Part shown: positions 1 through 7,626 of the stretch, one piece after another
Layout: every line of letters begins with the position of its first letter
Position numbering within the stretch: position 1 is the stretch's first letter
DNA from: Methylobacillus flagellatus KT
Lineage (GTDB): Bacteria; Pseudomonadota; Gammaproteobacteria; Burkholderiales; Methylophilaceae
Direction of reading: 5' to 3'
DNA length: 64,000 nt
NCBI RefSeq assembly: GCF_000013705.1
Contig: NC_007947.1
Span: 496,001 to 560,000 of the forward strand
Notes under the pieces: model-generated
What the model was told of the DNA's origin: nothing
What the model saw: only the letters and a program-made list of their open reading frames with translations
Database searches by the model: none
Program-made: the position numbers and the translations under genes

Positions 1-3000
1 CAATGGTATTAGCCGTACTGTTACCTTGGCTATCCACCGCATTGCCCTGCTCATCCACATGCACGTCGCGGTTGAGTAGGGCGACTGTGGTGGCGGCATC
101 CGTGCCGGACTTTGTCTGCTGTTCTGCGTCATTTGTAATATCGACTGTACCGCCACTGATCGCGCTGACTGTAGTACTGCTGGCTTGACCGGTATCCGAG
201 CCCATGCCCGCCCCGGATAGCTGCGGCAACCCAGCCTGGATACCACCGCCTATCGTCGCCGATGTCGCCTTGGCATCATACTCTGCTTGGTTCTTGATAT
301 CTGAGACGGTGAGCGTTCCCGTGGAGAGGTTGTTCCTGTTTTCCGCAATCGCGGTTCCAGTAGATGCGATCACCGCACCTTTAAGATCGGTATTCCCCTT
401 GACGTTGATCTGGAACCCGCCATCGCCTGAATAGATGCCTGCCTGTTCGTTGACAGAGGCATAGTCGCTCTTAATCTTGGTATTGGACGAACTGAACGAA
501 CCGCCTGCCATGCCAGCCCCAATCGGCATGCTGACGCTGATACCAGTGCTTTTCTGCTTGCTGTCGTAAGTGCTGATGTCCTGCAAGCTCTGGATATTGA
601 GGTTGCCTTTGCCTGTAGTGCCCACATCGGCCACTACTTGATCCCCCCTGACTTGCGAACCGATGATGTTGGTATCTGTACCGCTTTCCAGCGTGACCTT
701 GTTGCCAGCCTCAACTACGCTCTCAGTCCAGGTGATATCTGTGCCATTGGCCTTGCCTTTACCCTGTGATGCGCTGGCGGTGACGGCAAGCCCGTTGGAA
801 CCGATGCTGATGCCGACACTAGCGCTGCTGTTTTTATTCTTGTTGTTCAGTGTTTCCGTGTTCTGCGCAGCGATTAGGTTTACTTTATCATCCGCCTTTA
901 AGCTCACATCCCCATCCGCCTTGATTGTACTGCCGATGACGTTGATATCCGACTGCTCCCCAGCCCCCGTCGCCGTGATGTTGACATCACCGCCCGCCAT
1001 CACCGTGCTGCCTTGGGCTGTGCTGCTGGTTTGCGTGGAGGTGCTACTGCTCTTTGAAGTACCAATACTGAGCGACAGATTCACTCCGCCTGCCTGATTG
1101 GCGGCATTGGTGACGCTATTGCTTGTCGGTGCTGCGGACAATGCCTGCTGGGTGGAATCGAAAGCGTTCTTGGCAGCCAATGCCGTGGTGCCTGCTGCCA
1201 ATGCCTGCATGCGGACACCGGAAGTATTGCTGGCGGCCTGCTTCATCTGCTCTGCGGTCTGGATCGCCGAGATGACCGGGCTGGTGATCGCCAGCGTCAG
1301 GCCGCTCTGCTTGAACTTCGTCTCGGTGGTCTGGGTGGAGGTGTTGTTGCCTGCGGTGATGTTGACCTGTTGGGCGCTGATCTCAATATCGCCTTGTGGC
1401 GCGAGCACATCGCTGGCGATTTGCGTGTAGGTGTTGCCTGCCTGGATGGTGACATCGCCTTCGACGCTGCCCACGGTGCTGCCGGTCTGGGTGATGGTGG
1501 TGCCGGTTTGCTTTTGGCTCAGGTTGCTGGTGCCGTAGCCGATGCTGGAGCCGCTGGCGGAGAAGCCTGATTTCTTGGTGGTTTTCTGGTTGAAGGTGTA
1601 GCTGGTGTTGTCAGCCGTATTGAGGTTGATATCGCCGCTGGCATTGAGAGAAGTGGCGTTGGTGGAGACGACATGACTGCCGGTGATGTTGATATTGCCC
1701 GTATCCGCGGATGCGATTCCGGCAGGTGTGCCGGCTTGCAGGCTGATGGTGTCTGCACTCAGGGTGCTGCCGATGGCCTCGGTGGATTCTGCGATGGTGC
1801 GGTAGGTCCTGGTCGTGCTGCTTAGCCCGCTGCTGCGCTTGGTCTTGCGGGCAAGATCGAAGTTGCTGCCAGCTTCGCCTGAGGTGATGGTGATGTCCCC
1901 TGATGCGGCGATGCCGAGGTTGCCGTTTTCGCTGTTGAGGTTGCCTGCCTTGATGCTGATGTCGCTACCAGCTTGCAGGGAGATATTGCCGCTGGTGTGG
2001 ATATTGGTGCCGATGTCTTGGATTGAGCCGTAGCTGACGCGATTCTTGGCGTTGCGGACGCTATTGTTCTGTTCGGCGACCTGCACCGTGCCCAGGTTGA
2101 TGTCGTGGCCCGCCTCGAGCGAGGTGGCGCCATGATCGCCGCTGTTGACAATGCTGGCAGCCATGAGGTTGAGATCGTTGCCTGCGCTGGCGACGAGGAC
2201 GGCATCGGGGTTGCTCACGTATAAACCGGCAACCCTGTCGAGGTTGGTGCGGCTGAAACTGCTGGCGCCTATGGTCTGGGCATGGCTTTGCGTGGTGCTT
2301 TCGATGTTGATGTCACTGCCGGCTTCGAGTACCAGTGCATTTCCTGCCATGATGGTGCCACCGATATTGTCGATGTTGCCGGTGGCTTTCAAGACCGTGA
2401 CATCAGCACTGATGTTGCCGCCCAGGTTCTGGATGTTGTCTGCATTGAGCACGGCCAGGGTGCGCCCAGCCAGGGTGCCGCCATTGGTGATGGTGTCTGT
2501 GGCATTGATGTTGATGCTGTTGCCCGCCATGATGCCGGTCGTGGGGTTTAGGTCGCCGTCCTGCAGGCGTACGTATACCTGCGGCACGAGGGCTTTGGCG
2601 ATAGTGCCGCCGGGCAGGGTGACTTCCTGTTCCACCAGCCAGACGATGTCACTGGTGAGCTGTGCGATTTGCTCCGCTGAAAGCGCGACGCCGGGGATGA
2701 GTTGCATTTGGCTGGCCATGGTGAGTCCTGCGTTCATCAGGGCTTGGTATTGGGCTTCGTCGTCGGCGTAGCTTTCCAGGAAGCGCCTGCCGGTCAGTTC
2801 GGCAATCTGTTCCCGCACCAGGCGTTGTTCGTAGAAGCCATCGCCCAGACGCTTTTGCGTGATAGCCGGGTCGAACGAGAGTTGCTGCACCATGTAGTCG
2901 GAGCTTAGCCACGTGCGGTAATTGGTGAAGCGTGGGTTGGTCTCGATGAGATAGTCTGCCGCTGTATCTGGAAGCGCCTGGAACAATGCGTTGTTGCTGA

Positions 3001-5104
3001 CTGCGCTTGGGTTACCTGCCACCACGGTACCACTGGTTGGGGGCGCGGCATTGCCTTCTAGGCGGGTAGTGGCGAGATTGTAGGTGGTGACGATGTTGCC
3101 GGGACTGTGGTTGCCCAAGTAGTCGATGTCGTATTCGTTATCCTTGCCGTCCCAATCGTAATACCAGGCGCCGCCGCTGTGGCGGGCAATGGTCTGGCCT
3201 TCGGTATTGACGTTCTGTACCGTTGCGCCGCTGATGTCCAATACTTCACCGGCAATGATCTGGCTATCGCTGTTCAGTAGGTTGCCTGTGATCTGCATAT
3301 TGCCTTCGGCGAGTATCCTGCCGGGAGTGGATGCGATCACTTCGGTATGGGAGGTATAAAGGGTGCCCTGGTAGCGCGTGTATTCGCGGAATGTGTATGG
3401 CCCGGCGGAGCGCCATACGACATGAACATTGCCTATCTGCGCGCCGGGATAGTCCGCGCTATCCCAGACGACACCTTGGCCGGCTGGGGTGAATTTGTCG
3501 TAGCCTGCGGTGGTTTCCGCTGTCCTTCCCACTTGCAGGCCGGTGTTGAGGTTTTGCAGCCCATTTGCGTTGATGACCATGTTGCCCAGCGCTTCGATGG
3601 TGGCGTCCCGGTTGATGATGGAGGCGGCATGGCCTGTGGCTATTCCCGCTGCGTCGAGAATGCCCCCGATGGCGATATCGCCTCCGCTGAACAGCATGGC
3701 GTTGTCGCTGTTGAGTAGTGTGCTGGTGGCTATGTCGAGACGGGTACGCCCGGCCATGATGGCGGCTGTGGTGGTGCCATTCACGCTTTCAGCCAGGTTG
3801 TTGATCTCGCCAGCCTGGATGCTGAGGTGGTCGCCGAAGATGCTGCCGTGCCCGATGTTGTCCAGTCTGCCTGCATTGATATGGGTGTTATCCCCGTCTA
3901 TTGTGCCGCGATTGGTCAATGTTGCTTGGCTCAGCAGGATGGTGCTGGCTGAAGAAATTTCCCCGGTGTTGTCGATGTCCCCCGCGTTCAGGCTCACCCT
4001 GGCATTGGCATTGATGGTGCCCGCATTTTGCAAGTCTTGATTGGTGGCGATGTCGAGATTGGTATGTGCTGCCAGTGTCCCTGTATTGACAATGCGTCCA
4101 TCGGCCGTTACCACGATTTCGCCCACGCTGGCCCCGATGCTGCCCGCATTGCGCACGCCCAGCCCGGCCTCGGTGCCGATGAGGTGGATCTTGCCTGCGT
4201 ACATGCCGCCCAGGGCCGCCACGTCCACGGCAAAGGCTGGGGCCGTGGCGGAGCTTGCGGGGGTGAGCCGGGAGATCACGGTTGGGTTGCCGTGGTTGTC
4301 GATGTTGATGTGGTTGTTGCCGGTGGTAATGTTGAGTTGCTTGGCCCAGATGCCTGCGTTGATTTCCACGGCCCGTGTGATGATGTCAGTGTAGTCGGCA
4401 TGACGGGCGTCCATGCCGTTGCCCAGGAAGCTGATGTTGCCGCCGCCTACGCGATAGCCGAGCAGGTTGCCGCCATTGACGATGGGATTGCCAGTGGTGA
4501 GGGTGGCGCGGTTGGCGTTGATGAAGCCGCAGCCGTTGCAGCTGATGCCGGCCGGGTTGGCGATGACGAGTTGGGCGCGGCTACCAGCGATCTCGATAAA
4601 GCCGTTGAGCAGGCTGGGGCTGCTGCTGTTGACCTCGTTGAGGATGACGCGGGCCATGCCACCTGCGAGCAGTGGGTTACCCTGTATCCAGCCGCCGAGC
4701 TGGGTTTGCACATTCGTGTTGCTATTATTAAGGATGGCGCCATGGGTGTTGATGTCGAACTGGCTATAAGTGTTGCGTGATACCCCGGCTGTGCTGGGTG
4801 TCTGAATATTGACCAGAGGCAGGCCGTTCGCGGTGTTGTCGATGATAGGTTGCTGGCTGGGAGGTGCGGATGGATCGGCGATGATCTCGGCCTTGGCTGT
4901 GCCGGGCATGATGATGACTGTTCCCAGCATGAGCATGATGGTTAGGGGCAGTGGGGCAATGTGGGCCAGCGCGAGAGCGGGGGATTCTCGCACCGCGTCG
5001 GAGTGTGTGCCGAGTGTGGTGCGGCGGGTGGCGGTGTTTTCCGCCACGGCCATCATGAGGCCCCGGGCACGGTTGTATATCAGGCGGTAACGGTGCTTGT
5101 TCAT
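1..5104 (-). CDS. Two-partner secretion exoprotein (filamentous haemagglutinin/CdiA-like TpsA), 3' end outside window
   Basis: I read this as one open frame from the ATG at 5104 to the window edge, at least 1701 codons with no stop. The N-terminus has the extended signal peptide typical of TpsA proteins (MNKHRYRLIYNRARGL), then a long hydrophobic stretch ending near PGTAKA. A TPS secretion domain follows, with the conserved NPAGI at about residue 182 and a CNGCG pair just after it, a form common in CdiA-type proteins. The rest is repetitive, rich in Asn, Gly, Ser and Thr, with many short GDI/AGN beta-helix rungs and haemagglutinin-repeat blocks after about residue 1000. The ATG is preceded by AGGGGAG, and the gene lies 24 nt after its transporter gene. 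The product would be secreted across the outer membrane and act as an adhesin or contact-dependent inhibition stick. The C-terminus that would decide between these is not visible. Confidence 0.88.
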   Translation of the reverse strand, partial: MNKHRYRLIYNRARGLMMAVAENTATRRTTLGTHSDAVRESPALALAHIAPLPLTIMLMLGTVIIMPGTAKAEIIADPSAPPSQQPIIDNTANGLPLVNIQTPSTAGVSRNTYSQFDINTHGAILNNSNTNVQTQLGGWIQGNPLLAGGMARVILNEVNSSSPSLLNGFIEIAGSRAQLVIANPAGISCNGCGFINANRATLTTGNPIVNGGNLLGYRVGGGNISFLGNGMDARHADYTDIITRAVEINAGIWAKQLNITTGNNHINIDNHGNPTVISRLTPASSATAPAFAVDVAALGGMYAGKIHLIGTEAGLGVRNAGSIGASVGEIVVTADGRIVNTGTLAAHTNLDIATNQDLQNAGTINANARVSLNAGDIDNTGEISSASTILLSQATLTNRGTIDGDNTHINAGRLDNIGHGSIFGDHLSIQAGEINNLAESVNGTTTAAIMAGRTRLDIATSTLLNSDNAMLFSGGDIAIGGILDAAGIATGHAASIINRDATIEALGNMVINANGLQNLNTGLQVGRTAETTAGYDKFTPAGQGVVWDSADYPGAQIGNVHVVWRSAGPYTFREYTRYQGTLYTSHTEVIASTPGRILAEGNMQITGNLLNSDSQIIAGEVLDISGATVQNVNTEGQTIARHSGGAWYYDWDGKDNEYDIDYLGNHSPGNIVTTYNLATTRLEGNAAPPTSGTVVAGNPSAVSNNALFQALPDTAADYLIETNPRFTNYRTWLSSDYMVQQLSFDPAITQKRLGDGFYEQRLVREQIAELTGRRFLESYADDEAQYQALMNAGLTMASQMQLIPGVALSAEQIAQLTSDIVWLVEQEVTLPGGTIAKALVPQVYVRLQDGDLNPTTGIMAGNSININATDTITNGGTLAGRTLAVLNADNIQNLGGNISADVTVLKATGNIDNIGGTIMAGNALVLEAGSDINIESTTQSHAQTIGASSFSRTNLDRVAGLYVSNPDAVLVASAGNDLNLMAASIVNSGDHGATSLEAGHDINLGTVQVAEQNNSVRNAKNRVSYGSIQDIGTNIHTSGNISLQAGSDISIKAGNLNSENGNLGIAASGDITITSGEAGSNFDLARKTKRSSGLSSTTRTYRTIAESTEAIGSTLSADTISLQAGTPAGIASADTGNINITGSHVVSTNATSLNASGDINLNTADNTSYTFNQKTTKKSGFSASGSSIGYGTSNLSQKQTGTTITQTGSTVGSVEGDVTIQAGNTYTQIASDVLAPQGDIEISAQQVNITAGNNTSTQTTETKFKQSGLTLAITSPVISAIQTAEQMKQAASNTSGVRMQALAAGTTALAAKNAFDSTQQALSAAPTSNSVTNAANQAGGVNLSLSIGTSKSSSTSTQTSSTAQGSTVMAGGDVNITATGAGEQSDINVIGSTIKADGDVSLKADDKVNLIAAQNTETLNNKNKNSSASVGISIGSNGLAVTASASQGKGKANGTDITWTESVVEAGNKVTLESGTDTNIIGSQVRGDQVVADVGTTGKGNLNIQSLQDISTYDSKQKSTGISVSMPIGAGMAGGSFSSSNTKIKSDYASVNEQAGIYSGDGGFQINVKGNTDLKGAVIASTGTAIAENRNNLSTGTLTVSDIKNQAEYDAKATSATIGGGIQAGLPQLSGAGMGSDTGQASSTTVSAISGGTVDITNDAEQQTKSGTDAATTVALLNRDVHVDEQGNAVDSQGNSTANTI

Positions 5105-5128
5105 GTCGATGTCTCCCCTTGTGCGTTG

Positions 5129-6847
5129 CTAGAACGACCAATTGAAGTTGAATCCGGCGGTGGTGCTGGCGGTCTCGAACCCATCCGGTTTTTTGACGGG
5201 TTTGCCCAGGAACAGGTCGTAGCTGAGTCCTTTGTAGCCTCCGCGCATGCCGAGGACGGCGCCTGCCAGTTGCTTGCCGATCAGGAGGTCGCTGGATGGT
5301 CCGCCCACTTCGCCGTAGTCAAGCCCGAGATAAAGCGCCTGGCCGCTTTGTCCCAGCATGGCGCTGAAGTCGTTGCGGATGAACCAGCCGTGATCCGCGC
5401 TCAGGGTGAGCTGGCCGTCGAAGCCGCGTACGGTATAGCGGTTGCCAATGGCGAAGCGGTCTTGCGGCGTGAGCGGGGTGAAGTTGGATTGCGCGCGGAT
5501 GTTGGCAGCGTAACGCAGGGACTGGCTTCCCCATGGCGCCAGGAAGAAAAGTGGGGTCATGAAGCTGATGTCGGCAGTGAGCACTTCCATGCGCGAGGTG
5601 CCCTCGCCAAATGCTTCCTCGGGCGCCTTGAGTGCCTGTTGTGCGCCAGTGCCGCGGCGGAAGGTAAAGGTATAGTCCAATATGGCCTGGCCGAGATACC
5701 AGCTCTGGTTAACGCCCAATGCCCACCCGGCAGTGCGGCGGCGCTGTACTTCTACTTCCGTATCGTCCACGTAATTGAATGACTTGCGGAAGAAGCTTCC
5801 CGCGGATATCTGTGTCTTGTTGACGGCGGAGCGGTATACCATGCGGCTGAGCCGGAATTCGGCATTCTGCGTGCGGCCGCTGTAGAGGTAGGATTGGTTG
5901 AGCCCGGCGACTTCCTGGTGGTAGCGATAGTTGGAGCCGGTGGCGCCGAGCAGCCAGTGGCCGAAAGGGATGGAGTAATGCAAGGTCTTGCCGTGTGAGC
6001 CGCGGCTGCCTCTGTCGCCGCCGCCCAGATCCTGGTTGAGGTTGATGTAGAGGAGATCGCTCAGGCCGAGCAGGTTGTCGCCAGAGAGCGTGACGCCGCC
6101 CTGGTATTTGCCGGTGCTGTCGAAGCCGCCGTCGTCGGCGCTAAAGGTGATACGGAAAGGCAAGGCCTGGTGGTAGCGGATCACTAGGTCGCTCTCGCCG
6201 GGCTGCGCATTGCCTTTGGCGGGCTCGATCTGGATATCGGCATCTGAAGTCGGGGAGCGCTTGAGGTTTTCCAGACCCTGTTCGATGGCACGCAGGTTGA
6301 GGATGTTGCCAGGGGCGATTGGCAATGCGTTGCCGTAGCGTATCCTCGGGCTGGAGTCAGGCGCGAAGCGAATCTGCCGCACCTTGCCGGGAATCACGGT
6401 AAGGCGGAGGTGTCCATTGCTCAGATCCTGCGACCCGGCCAGGATGCGCGTCGTGACAAAGCCCTGGGCGACGAGGGTATTCTGCATATGCGACATGACG
6501 GTATTGATGCCTTGCGCGCCCAGGCAGCGACCAATGGCGAGGTGTTCGCCCTGGAGGACACTCTGCAAGGCAAACTGGAAGAGATCGGTATGTTCGCCTT
6601 CAAGGCTGATCTGCCTGATGGTGAAGCAGGGAGACTCCTCGGTTGGATAGGCAAGCGGGGCTGACGGATGCAAGCCAGGCTGGCGTGCATCTGGCGCGGT
6701 TTCCTGTTGCTGGCGCAGGATGCGCAGGCGTTCCTGCTGCTGTAGCTGCTCTTGCGCGGATGTGTCGATCGGCTCGATCGCTGCGCTGGAGGGGCTTGCG
6801 TAAAGCAGGATCAATAACGCCCATAATCCATAACGGGATGGCAGCAA
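5129..6847 (-). CDS. Two-partner secretion outer-membrane transporter (TpsB, ShlB/FhaC/HecB family)
   Basis: Omp85-superfamily pore that exports the exoprotein encoded next to it. The order is a signal peptide (WALLILLYASPSSA), a Gln-rich linker, a POTRA_2-type domain beginning at CFTIRQISLEGE, a second POTRA-like segment, then a C-terminal 16-strand barrel region with the family RGFDG motif and a terminal Phe (FNFNWSF), the usual outer-membrane insertion signal. About 572 residues is normal for the family. I prefer the TTG at 6847 because AGGGGAA (6854-6860) sits 6 nt upstream and the product then begins directly with a classical signal peptide. The GTG at 6865 is the alternative start and has no visible ribosome binding site. 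The gene is the first of the operon, downstream of a riboswitch. Confidence 0.93.
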   Translation of the reverse strand: MLPSRYGLWALLILLYASPSSAAIEPIDTSAQEQLQQQERLRILRQQQETAPDARQPGLHPSAPLAYPTEESPCFTIRQISLEGEHTDLFQFALQSVLQGEHLAIGRCLGAQGINTVMSHMQNTLVAQGFVTTRILAGSQDLSNGHLRLTVIPGKVRQIRFAPDSSPRIRYGNALPIAPGNILNLRAIEQGLENLKRSPTSDADIQIEPAKGNAQPGESDLVIRYHQALPFRITFSADDGGFDSTGKYQGGVTLSGDNLLGLSDLLYINLNQDLGGGDRGSRGSHGKTLHYSIPFGHWLLGATGSNYRYHQEVAGLNQSYLYSGRTQNAEFRLSRMVYRSAVNKTQISAGSFFRKSFNYVDDTEVEVQRRRTAGWALGVNQSWYLGQAILDYTFTFRRGTGAQQALKAPEEAFGEGTSRMEVLTADISFMTPLFFLAPWGSQSLRYAANIRAQSNFTPLTPQDRFAIGNRYTVRGFDGQLTLSADHGWFIRNDFSAMLGQSGQALYLGLDYGEVGGPSSDLLIGKQLAGAVLGMRGGYKGLSYDLFLGKPVKKPDGFETASTTAGFNFNWSF

Positions 6848-6978
6848 GTATGGTTCCCCTATCACAATATGTACTCGGTATTTTTATTGCTAAGGGGCAA
6901 GTGCCGGGCGTATATCACGCGAGACGCTGGGATATATCTAGTATTGACGCACCAGGCCGGATCGGCGAGGCGGGATCC
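6848..6978 (-). promoter_or_regulatory. Leader between riboswitch aptamer and tpsB: possible Shine-Dalgarno sequestering segment
   Basis: No gene here. On the minus strand a CCCCT at 6893-6897 can pair with AGGGG of the ribosome binding site at 6854-6860, about 30 nt downstream. I see no GC hairpin followed by a T-run, so translational control is more likely than transcription termination. The pairing is short (5 bp), so the mechanism is inference. Confidence 0.35.
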
Positions 6979-7080
6979 TCAAATATGGCGGTTCCGCTGT
7001 CATAGTAGCAAGCTGCTTACCTTAGACCGGTGACTTTGCGTCCTTGGTTTTTCAACCAAGGTTGCCCTTAACATTTTTGA
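6979..7080 (-). promoter_or_regulatory. GEMM-I cyclic di-GMP riboswitch aptamer
   Basis: Minus-strand RNA shows the GEMM-I core in order. The closing helix is UCAAAnAUG (7072-7080) with CAUnUUUGA (6979-6987). AAGGGCAACC follows, then an 8-bp hairpin CCUUGGUU/AACCAAGG capped by a GAAA tetraloop (7042-7061). The conserved strand GACGCAAAGUCACC and GGUCUAAGG comes next, then a second small hairpin and ACAGCGGAACCGCC. These elements match the Vc2-type class-I aptamer, including the GNRA loop. The GGG around the ligand-contacting G20 position is kept, which favours cyclic di-GMP over the cGAMP-binding G20A variants. It lies in the 5' leader of the two-partner secretion operon. Confidence 0.9.
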
Positions 7081-7082
7081 CT

Positions 7083-7112
7083 ATTCTCCGGCCATTTGAG
7101 AATTAATGTCAA
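7083..7112 (-). promoter_or_regulatory. Sigma-70-type promoter of the riboswitch/TPS operon
   Basis: On the minus strand TTGACA (7107-7112) and GAGAAT (7083-7088) are separated by 18 bp. A start about 7 nt downstream falls at the first bases of the riboswitch closing helix, which supports both calls. The -35 is perfect and the -10 matches 4 of 6. Confidence 0.6.
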
Positions 7113-7293
7113 TTGGCTCGGGTCGGGATTTTATCCTTTTATTTTGTCGGTGGATTGCTGGGGATGAGCCTGGTTTTTGTCTGTCATGCGGACGAGAAGG
7201 TAGGTGGGAGAAAGGCTCTGGCGATAGTATGCAAAAAGATCAGCATGAGTATTGTCTATAATAATCGAACTTCTCAAAATTTCTGGTGAGTCC

Positions 7294-7620
7294 ATGCTCG
7301 TATTGAAAACATTTTCCTTGTTTATCCTGACTGCGCTGGCGGAAATCCTGGGCTGTTACCTGCCTTATCTTTGGCTCAAGAAAGATGGGTCCGTCTGGCT
7401 GCTATTGCCCGCCGCCATCAGCCTGGCGGTGTTCGCCTGGCTGTTGAGCCTGCACCCCACCGCCGCAGGCCGTGTATATGCGGCCTATGGCGGGGTGTAT
7501 ATTTTCGTGGCGCTCGGGTGGTTATGGCTGGTAGACGGTATCCGGCCCAGCACCTGGGATTTCGTCGGGGTCGGTGTAGCCCTCGCGGGTATGGCGATCA
7601 TCATGTTCGCACCACGGTAA
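7294..7620 (+). CDS. YnfA/UPF0060 family small inner-membrane protein
   Basis: 109 residues in four hydrophobic segments, the usual size and topology of UPF0060 (YnfA), a relative of small multidrug resistance transporters. Family-like features are [15 protein letters not shown] near the start, [11 protein letters not shown] in the middle and a final [15 protein letters not shown]. Substrate is unknown for most members. I chose ATG 7294, which gives the family length. An upstream TTG at 7252 would add 14 residues not typical of the family. It is transcribed away from the secretion operon, and its stop is 6 nt from the end of the convergent glucosidase gene with no obvious terminator between. 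Confidence 0.88.
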   Translation: MLVLKTFSLFILTALAEILGCYLPYLWLKKDGSVWLLLPAAISLAVFAWLLSLHPTAAGRVYAAYGGVYIFVALGWLWLVDGIRPSTWDFVGVGVALAGMAIIMFAPR

Positions 7621-7626
7621 TACCCA

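Noticed and set aside
4028..4780. Plus-strand 250-codon open frame rich in Ala, Gly and Asp
   Set aside because: Antisense reading of the repetitive exoprotein gene.
6979..7080. cGAMP-specific (G20A) variant of the GEMM riboswitch
   Set aside because: The AAGGGCAACC segment keeps G at the ligand-contacting position as I align it, so the ordinary cyclic di-GMP form is preferred.
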